Below are positions 30,271-34,616 of a stretch of DNA of 34,616 bases, in pieces. Source of the DNA: a virus; IMG/VR virus record IMGVR_UViG_3300048584_000074, positions 1 through 34,616 of that record, one strand, 5' to 3'. Below the pieces are notes generated by a model. The model was not told the DNA's origin, ran no database searches, and worked only from the letters and a program-made list of their open reading frames with translations. Every line of letters starts with the position of its first letter. Position 1 is the first letter of the stretch. A program made the translations under genes and the position numbers.

Positions 30271-30561
30271 ATGACTCCCCAAGAAATCATCGGCCTAGTC
30301 GCCATCGAAACCGGCATCCCAGCCCCGGCGATCACCAACGGTAAATACCGTAACGCCGCCGTCTCACTGGCCCGCCGCCTCGTCGTCGTTCTCATCTCGG
30401 AAACCAACAAGCACCTGTCCATGCAGATGATCGGCGAAGCCATGGGGACGACTCACGGCAGCGTGAAACACCACCTGGATTGCGCCCCCGCAACCCGCGC
30501 CACCAACCCCGCTTACAGCGCTCAGTTGACCAACCTCCAGCGTGTCATTCCTTCCGCATGA
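30271..30561 (+). CDS. Stand-alone DnaA domain IV-like DNA-binding protein
   Basis: The 96-residue product matches the C-terminal DNA-binding domain of DnaA. EIIGLVAIETGIPAPAI is like the first helix pair, KYRNAAVSLARRLVVVLISE like the basic helix preceding the HTH, and LSMQMIGEAMGTTHGSVKHHL like the 'IG..fGg.dHsTV.ha' signature, with T-HGSVKHH in place of DHSTVLHA. No ATPase domain is present. A start at 30241, overlapping the MuB stop by ATGA, would add ten residues. It may recruit or block DnaA-box DNA, or regulate phage genes. Confidence 0.75.
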   Translation: MTPQEIIGLVAIETGIPAPAITNGKYRNAAVSLARRLVVVLISETNKHLSMQMIGEAMGTTHGSVKHHLDCAPATRATNPAYSAQLTNLQRVIPSA

Positions 30562-30791
30562 ACACCCTCACCCCTGCCGCTAAATCCACCCTGGAAATGG
30601 CCATCCTTCGCGATCTCCGCATTGGACCATCCTCCGCAGACTCCACCGCAGGCCGGCTCAAAACCGATCTTCGAACGACCGAAGGCTTACTTGCTGGCCT
30701 CCTGACTGACGGCCTTGTCGAAACCAGCATGATCGCTTTGACCATTACCGTCTATCGCATCACCCCAAACGGCCTCATCGCCCTATCCTAA
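30558..30791 (+). CDS. Small winged-helix protein
   Basis: The 77-residue product overlaps the preceding gene by ATGA and reads as one winged helix: TPAAKSTLEMAILRDLRIGPSSADSTAGRL, then LRTTEGLLAGLLTDGLVETSM, then a wing, TITVYRITPNGLIALS. It probably binds DNA as an early regulator. Function beyond that is unknown. Confidence 0.6.
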   Translation: MNTLTPAAKSTLEMAILRDLRIGPSSADSTAGRLKTDLRTTEGLLAGLLTDGLVETSMIALTITVYRITPNGLIALS

Positions 30792-30792
30792 C

Positions 30793-31101
30793 ATGCCAGC
30801 CCCGGACCTACAAACTCCCCGACTCGTCAGCCAACCCCGCGAGCAATATCTCCGCAAGGAGGAAACCCGCATCCGCAGCGCCGCCATCGCCATGCTCGCC
30901 GCTGGACCGTCCCCCGACATCCGCGCCGCCCTGGACGCCGTCCTCCATGCCGAGGATCTCCACGACATCCACGACGTCACTGCCACCTTCTACGGCCAAC
31001 GCGGGCAATCCGCCAAAAACCAAAACCACACCCGCTACGCCACCCAGGCCATGCAGCTCAAACTCCGCGCCCTCGATCAACTTTCCCACCTCGTCATTTA
31101 A
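30793..31101 (+). CDS. Early protein, unknown
   Basis: The 102-residue product begins two bases after the previous stop. It is helical and basic (REQYLRKEETRIRSAAIAMLAAG, DIRAALDAVLHAEDLHDIHDV, HTRYATQAMQLKLRALDQLSHL). No motif is recognised. It is coexpressed with the transposition genes. Confidence 0.6.
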   Translation: MPAPDLQTPRLVSQPREQYLRKEETRIRSAAIAMLAAGPSPDIRAALDAVLHAEDLHDIHDVTATFYGQRGQSAKNQNHTRYATQAMQLKLRALDQLSHLVI

Positions 31102-31118
31102 CCAAAACACACCACATC

Positions 31119-31370
31119 ATGCCATCGAAAAGCACATCCCACGAAGCCGCCCAGCGCAAAGTCTGGCAATCGGAACTCAGCCTCCTCGCCAAGAACGAAA
31201 AGGCAGTCCTAAGAGATTTCAGACAAGCCCGCGCCCCACTGGACAAAGCCGCCAAACTCGCCGCCAAAAAACTCGCCGCCTTCGACGCCCGCAGCAACCG
31301 CCAACTCCCCCGCACCCTCAAAGCCATCGAGCGCCGCCAATGCATCCTCAAAGGCAAACTCGGTCTCTGA
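31119..31370 (+). CDS. Small basic helical protein, unknown
   Basis: The 83-residue product is very Lys- and Arg-rich and predicted entirely helical (KVWQSELSLLAKNEKAVLRDFR, DKAAKLAAKKLAAFDARSNR, TLKAIERRQCILKGKL). It may bind DNA or RNA. No family is recognised. Confidence 0.55.
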   Translation: MPSKSTSHEAAQRKVWQSELSLLAKNEKAVLRDFRQARAPLDKAAKLAAKKLAAFDARSNRQLPRTLKAIERRQCILKGKLGL

Positions 31371-31393
31371 TCCACCACCAAATTTTTATCCAA

Positions 31394-31894
31394 ATGACTC
31401 CCCAACAAATCGCCGCCGATGTGGACCGCCTCATCGTCATCAAAGCTCAAATTGCCGACCTCACCGCCGAAGCAAAAACCATCGAATCACGGCTCGAAAA
31501 CGCAGCCCTCCACGGCGAGCAAATCCCGCTCCAGGACAGCCAGCGTGAGGGCAAACAATTTCTCGCACGCGGTAGCTCCCTCATCGTCCCCATCCGCTTC
31601 GAGGCCGACAACCTGGTCAGCACCTTCAAGCACGATTCCGAGCTTCACAAATCCCTCAAAACCCTCCTCGGAGCAACCTTCGAAAAGTTCTTCAAAGAGG
31701 TTCACGGTTACGATCGCAAACATAAAGACGACGCCAACAAATTCCGGAAATTTGCCCGCAAGGAATTGCAGCCAGACGCCTATGCCGCCCTCATCAAAGC
31801 CTGCCTCTCCAAGGACAAAGACGGCATCCCCAAAAGCAAAACCGTCATTGCCCTCGCCGATGCAAAACCCCTCACCCAAGTCGCCACAATCTAA
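31394..31894 (+). CDS. Early protein with N-terminal coiled coil
   Basis: The 166-residue product starts MTPQQIAADVDRLIVIKAQIADLTAEAKTIES, a coiled-coil-like helix. A compact part follows (SSLIVPIRFEADNLVSTF, LHKSLKTLLGATFEKFFKEVHGY) and then a basic helical end (KFRKFARKELQPDAYAALIKACLS). In Mu the gam gene, whose product shields DNA ends, occupies a similar early place, but no specific Gam motif is seen. Function unassigned. Confidence 0.55.
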   Translation: MTPQQIAADVDRLIVIKAQIADLTAEAKTIESRLENAALHGEQIPLQDSQREGKQFLARGSSLIVPIRFEADNLVSTFKHDSELHKSLKTLLGATFEKFFKEVHGYDRKHKDDANKFRKFARKELQPDAYAALIKACLSKDKDGIPKSKTVIALADAKPLTQVATI

Positions 31895-31919
31895 CTCCTC
31901 TAGGACCGGCTCTCTCAAA

Positions 31920-32153
31920 ATGATCCACCCCGACGACGTCAAAGCAACCGGCCCGAAGAACGCGAACTTGAGTGAGGCTCTGCGCGATCTCTTCGACTGG
32001 GCGGCAACTGAACGGATCATCGACCCGCCACGCGCCGCGCTGTGGGTGAAAGTCCAAGAATGGGCGCAAGGAACGGCTTGTCACTACGGCAGCGGAATGC
32101 GCCGGAATCCAAGTCCCGCGAACGCCAATGTGGATGCACCCGCACACGATTAA
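31920..32153 (+). CDS. Small early protein, unknown
   Basis: The 77-residue product starts MIHPDDVKATGPKNANLSEAL with a helical middle (LRDLFDWAATERIIDPPRAALWVKVQEWA) and a disordered, Asn/Pro-rich end. It fits in the early operon between neighbours by short spacing. No family is recognised. Confidence 0.45.
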   Translation: MIHPDDVKATGPKNANLSEALRDLFDWAATERIIDPPRAALWVKVQEWAQGTACHYGSGMRRNPSPANANVDAPAHD

Positions 32154-32157
32154 ACTT

Positions 32158-32490
32158 ATGGAAACCAACACAAACACACCCGAAGCCAAACAGCCTGCTA
32201 GTGCGGGTTGTCATCCCACGACTTGTTCTCCATCTTTGATTCCGTTGAAAGATACGCGCATCGAGACGGCTGGCGTAATGCGCTGCTGCCTCGCAACGGT
32301 AGCGGAAGAATATGCAGACCCGGAACATCCCGGCGTGTATGTCGGCATGAAAAGCTGCTGCCGCCACTGCTCGGAACCCTTCACGCTTCTAGCCGCCAAG
32401 CCTCATCCGAAATGGGTGCCCGATTGGATAATTCGTAAGGAGAACGCTAGGGCTATGCCGCCCGCAACTGAATCAAACCATGGAAAGTAA
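32158..32490 (+). CDS. Putative zinc-binding small protein
   Basis: The 110-residue product begins METNTNTPEAKQPASAGCHP four bases after the previous stop. It contains several Cys and His residues arranged in pairs (MRCCLATVAEEYAD, then GMKSCCRHCSEPFTLLAAKPHPKW), which could bind one zinc ion. It overlaps the next gene by 11 bases. Function unknown. Confidence 0.5.
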   Translation: METNTNTPEAKQPASAGCHPTTCSPSLIPLKDTRIETAGVMRCCLATVAEEYADPEHPGVYVGMKSCCRHCSEPFTLLAAKPHPKWVPDWIIRKENARAMPPATESNHGK

Positions 32491-32872
32491 CAGAAACGAT
32501 ATGGAGGGTCGGTCATCAGTCCCTTGTTCGGCTGGGTCAATGCTCCGCTGCTATTGGGAATTTTTGGAATACTTCCCGTGGAAAAGATCGGAGTTCCCTA
32601 CCTACGACATTTGGATCTGCTCGGATGCCGACGATGCGCGAATCTTCCGCCAAGGGTGGGCCGCCCGATGCCGCTCCGCATGGATGCCAATCGAATCCGC
32701 CCCAAAGGACGGCTCTGAAATCATCGTTTATTGCCCGCCCGCGCACGGACTGAATCACATGGCGAGCGTCTGCGCATGGCATGAGGATGCCGGATTCTGC
32801 GTTGACGAACTCCGCGAACCGACTCTCTGGATTCCTCTGCCGAACGATCAAATGGAGGCACGCCGGAAATGA
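32480..32872 (+). CDS. DUF551-like phage protein
   Basis: The 130-residue product has the signature of DUF551-type phage proteins in its second half: WMPIESAPKDGSEIIVYCPP, then a Cys/Trp/His segment (SVCAWHEDAGFCVDEL) and the closing EPTLWIPLPN. This family is widespread in phages and has no known function. The first half is Cys- and aromatic-rich (LRCYWEFLEYFPWKRSEF). Confidence 0.7.
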   Translation: MESNRNDMEGRSSVPCSAGSMLRCYWEFLEYFPWKRSEFPTYDIWICSDADDARIFRQGWAARCRSAWMPIESAPKDGSEIIVYCPPAHGLNHMASVCAWHEDAGFCVDELREPTLWIPLPNDQMEARRK

Positions 32873-32949
32873 AGCTCGAATCCACCAGAAACGTTGTCGG
32901 CGTTGCCTCCCATGCCTTGTTCGGATGCTTTTTGTTGACGGCTGCCCCC

Positions 32950-33163
32950 CTTCAGTGCCATGGTCGCGGCACTGAAAGAGAACCGGCTGACGCCCCGTTC
33001 GGCGCATTTTTTATGCCCGCACGGCCGGAGGCCGCTAAACACAAACGTCGGGTCAATAGGCAGGAATACAATACCCGCAAGGGGAATACTGCCACGGTAG
33101 TTCTCTACCGAGTTGAGGCCCGGCACCTGCGTGGGGTCTCCACGCGCACTACTGAAAGAGAAC
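32950..33163 (+). ncRNA. c4: C4-like antisense RNA leader of icd-ant operon
   Basis: The 293-base stretch after the DUF551-like gene is full of hairpins: TTCAGTGCC/GGCACTGAA (32951-32976), CGGCC-GGA-GGCCG (33022-33034), GGCAG/CTGCC (33059-33093) enclosing CCC-GCAA-GGG, CGGTAG-TTCT-CTACCG (33095-33110) and GCGTGG/CCACGC (33129-33145). A six-T run at 33007 follows a short stem. ACTGAAAGAGAAC occurs exactly twice, at 32971-32983 and over the ribosome site of the next gene at 33151-33163. GTTCTCT in a hairpin at 33100-33106 is complementary to both. In phages P1 and P7 the c4 RNA lies in the leader of icd-ant and blocks its translation by just such pairing. A long open frame crosses this region (32869-33432) but is probably not meaningful. 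Confidence 0.65.
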
Positions 33164-33165
33164 AA

Positions 33166-33432
33166 ATGAACAAAGAGACAGCCGCCCCATCATGGGGCTG
33201 CATCCTCCGTTTGGAGGATGCCATCTACCAGGCCTGCGCCGTTGCTGATCTGGTCATCAGCCGATACCTCGCGACCATTCCCGACGAGGATCAGACACCG
33301 CACCAAGGCCGCGTCTTCGCGGGGCTCTTGACGCTGGAAAGCAAAACATTCGCCGAACTGGAAGCGGCCTTCTCGGAGGTCTCTGCCTACGCCCGGCACC
33401 TGAGAGAACAAAAGGAAGTCCAAACCACATGA
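33166..33432 (+). CDS. Small protein in the icd position
   Basis: The 88-residue product starts MNKETAAPSWGCILRLEDAIYQACAVADLVISRYL. GAAAGAG stands five bases before the ATG, a good ribosome site that is also the putative target of the C4-like RNA. It continues helical (GRVFAGLLTLESKTFAELEAAFSEVSAYARHLREQ) and ends in ATGA overlap with the antirepressor. In P1 and P7 the gene here, icd, inhibits host cell division and is needed for antirepressor translation. Function here is inferred from position and resemblance. Confidence 0.6.
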   Translation: MNKETAAPSWGCILRLEDAIYQACAVADLVISRYLATIPDEDQTPHQGRVFAGLLTLESKTFAELEAAFSEVSAYARHLREQKEVQTT

Positions 33433-34127
33433 AAACTGAAACCAAGAATCCGATCCTCGACCTGCTCTTCGCGGGTCGCCAAATGCGGCTCGTCCCAAGA
33501 GAGCCGGAACCGTGGTTGGTGCTGTCTGACGTGTGCTCCGCTCTCGGGCTGAGCAACCCGTCGATGGTCCTAAAACCGATGCCGGAAAAGTGGCGATCAA
33601 CCCTAAGTATTACTGAGGGTAGATCGGGCCGAAACGCCGACAAAAAACAAGCGAAGCGCGTGACGATCATCAGCCCTGCCGGGGCGATGTTCCTCGCCTT
33701 CCGCAGCCGGAAGCCGGAGGCTCAAGCCTTGGTCGATTGGCTGCTCGAGGACGTGCTCCCGCAGATCGCCAAATACGGCGTGTATGTCGCCGGGGCCGAT
33801 CCCGCCGAACGGTGCTCGCTGCTGTATCACCGCTGGAAGCTGGAACGCGCCACGGAAATCACCACCGCCAATGCCGAATTGGAATCGCGCGGGCTGGTGA
33901 CCATCGCACTCTTCGCGGAGCTGAACCAAGTGGAGCTGCGCGACGTGCTCAGCTTCGCCCGGATCGCCTCGCAAGAGGCAATCGAGGCCGGCGAATCCCG
34001 CACGCGGGTCTATACCCGCAACGGGATGCGCCGCGCCTACAGTGACGCGGTGCTCCGCAACGCGCTCGCCCGCCTGCAACCTCAACTCCCGTGGGCTGAC
34101 GAAACCCCGGCAGCCGCTCAGGGCTAA
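33429..34127 (+). CDS. ant: Phage antirepressor (BRO-N family)
   Basis: The 232-residue product begins with a BRO-N/Ant domain (about residues 12-120): EPEPWLVLSDVCSALGLSNPSMVLKPM, then KRVTIISPAGAMFLAFRSRKPEAQALVDWLLEDVLPQIAKYGVY, which is the family signature. A helical C-terminal part follows. Antirepressors inactivate the repressor and trigger induction. It overlaps the icd-position gene by ATGA and is followed by a strong terminator, so the C4-icd-ant cassette is a complete unit. Confidence 0.8.
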   Translation: MKTETKNPILDLLFAGRQMRLVPREPEPWLVLSDVCSALGLSNPSMVLKPMPEKWRSTLSITEGRSGRNADKKQAKRVTIISPAGAMFLAFRSRKPEAQALVDWLLEDVLPQIAKYGVYVAGADPAERCSLLYHRWKLERATEITTANAELESRGLVTIALFAELNQVELRDVLSFARIASQEAIEAGESRTRVYTRNGMRRAYSDAVLRNALARLQPQLPWADETPAAAQG

Positions 34128-34132
34128 TAACC

Positions 34133-34169
34133 AGCGGCCCGGCTCTCGCAGGGCCGGGCCGCTCTTTTT
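34133..34169 (+). terminator. Rho-independent terminator after antirepressor
   Basis: AGCGGCCCGGC at 34133-34143 pairs perfectly with GCCGGGCCGCT at 34153-34163 around a nine-base loop, followed by CTTTTTG. It lies six bases after the antirepressor stop and closes the operon. Confidence 0.9.
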
Positions 34170-34188
34170 GTCTTCCGAACGCCGAGCT

Positions 34189-34293
34189 ATGACAGCGCCG
34201 CGCAAGACTCTGATTCCCGACAAGGCGCTTCCGGCGCTTGTCATCAGCGTCTTGTTGAGCCTCTTCGAATCACCTAGAACCACACCACTATGA
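34189..34293 (+). CDS. Very small protein, uncertain
   Basis: An open frame of 34 residues (MTAPRKTLIPDKALPALVIS, then VLLSLFESPRTTPL) lies after the terminator and ends in ATGA overlap with the next gene. A hydrophobic middle is present. The overlap is the only support for translation. Confidence 0.35.
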   Translation: MTAPRKTLIPDKALPALVISVLLSLFESPRTTPL

Positions 34294-34616
34294 GCGACAA
34301 AAAGCCACTGAAAGAGACCCTGAAAGAAGCCCTTGATTCCGCCCTTGGCAGCGTCTGGGAAGATGTCTGCGAGGAGTTCGAGCGCGACACCTACGCCGAA
34401 CTTGGCGGATATGACAAAGCCGAACTCCGAATCATCAACGGCACTATCGGTGCGGAATGGTGGCATCAGACCCTCGCCGAACTCGTGGACGGCTTCATGG
34501 AAATTCGCGACGGGAGCGCCGGGGCGGAAGAGGCGGAATGGTGCGAGGCTGTCGCTGCCGACTTCGAAGCGCAGGCCGCCCGAATCCGCGCACACGCTTC
34601 TGATCTTCGGCTCAAC
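34290..34616 (+). CDS. Acidic helical protein, cut by window end
   Basis: The frame starts MSDKKPLKETLKEALDSALG and stays open for 109 residues to the window edge. It is strongly acidic (VWEDVCEEFERDTYAELGG, GFMEIRDGSAGAEEAEW) and helical, of the kind sometimes found among DNA-mimic or host-takeover proteins, but no family is recognised. It shows that the phage or its operon continues beyond 34616. Confidence 0.6.
   Translation, partial: MSDKKPLKETLKEALDSALGSVWEDVCEEFERDTYAELGGYDKAELRIINGTIGAEWWHQTLAELVDGFMEIRDGSAGAEEAEWCEAVAADFEAQAARIRAHASDLRLN

Larger units (their letters stand above)
109..34616. mobile_element. Mu-like transposable phage/prophage, right end outside window
   Basis: The segment carries a complete Mu-type replication and packaging set: MuA-like transposase, MuB-like ATPase, small and large terminase, DUF935 portal, gpI-like protease, capsid, tail genes and endolysin. 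Late genes run leftward and transposition genes rightward from a repressor region near 24.2 kb. The left boundary is set at the TG at 109-110, where Mu-end-like repeats begin. No matching inverted end was found near the right side, and the last gene is cut by the window, so the phage probably continues. Absence of sheath and contractile baseplate genes suggests a siphovirus. Confidence 0.85.

Noticed and set aside
32869-33165. N-terminal extension of the icd-position gene, open from 32869
   Set aside because: The region is better explained as a structured RNA leader: several perfect hairpins, a duplicated ribosome-site sequence, and a good ribosome site before the ATG at 33166.
1-34616. CRISPR array, tRNA genes, rRNA
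   Set aside because: No regularly spaced direct repeats with unique spacers, and no tRNA cloverleaf or rRNA-like stretch was seen. The 64-base folded element at 25866 lacks a tRNA-like anticodon arm and T-loop.

Overview
The window is nearly all of a Mu-like transposable phage (probably a prophage) of about 35 kb. A likely phage end lies at about position 109, and the other end is not visible before the window stops inside a gene at 34616. The main evidence is a MuA-type DDE transposase and MuB-type ATPase pair, a Mu-like head module (DUF935 portal, gpI-type protease/scaffold) and terminal repeats resembling Mu ends. The host cannot be named with certainty. GC-rich coding, weak or absent Shine-Dalgarno sequences, and CTGAAA-type repeats in front of start codons and inside genes suggest Verrucomicrobiota or a related group rather than Proteobacteria, but this is inference.

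Left arm (173-24197), almost entirely on the minus strand. Read in the direction of transcription from the centre leftward it holds a putative repressor, a late-type HTH regulator, a lysis cluster (holin-like protein, tiny one-TM protein, Amidase_3 endolysin), Mu gp25/gp26-like small proteins, terminase small and large subunits, portal, protease/scaffold, capsid decoration protein, major capsid protein, connector and minor head proteins, tail terminator, tail tube, a repeat-containing tail protein, a short tape measure, a hub-like protein, small Ig-like/tail-tip proteins, a tail fibre and, last before the phage end, a putative fucosyltransferase-fold enzyme. No sheath or contractile baseplate genes were seen, so the virion is probably a siphovirus. 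Many neighbouring genes overlap by ATGA or GTGA, meaning long, translationally coupled operons.

Right arm (24348-34616), plus strand. A Cro/Ner-like HTH gene is followed by small regulators, an acyl carrier protein, a DNA-binding-type protein of unknown function, the transposase, the ATPase, a stand-alone DnaA domain IV protein and several small early genes. It ends with what looks like a P1/P7-type immunity operon: a hairpin-rich C4-like antisense RNA leader, a small icd-position gene and a BRO-N antirepressor, closed by a strong terminator at 34133-34169. Two further small genes follow. Late genes running leftward and transposition genes running rightward from a central repressor resemble the divergent plan of phage BcepMu more than that of Mu itself.

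Points most worth following are the portal protein carrying a C-terminal PBECR-type nuclease domain, the acyl carrier protein and DnaA domain IV protein beside the transposition genes, the C4-icd-ant module in a transposable phage, secretion-type signal peptides on two virion proteins, and a three-way-junction RNA candidate at 25866-25929.
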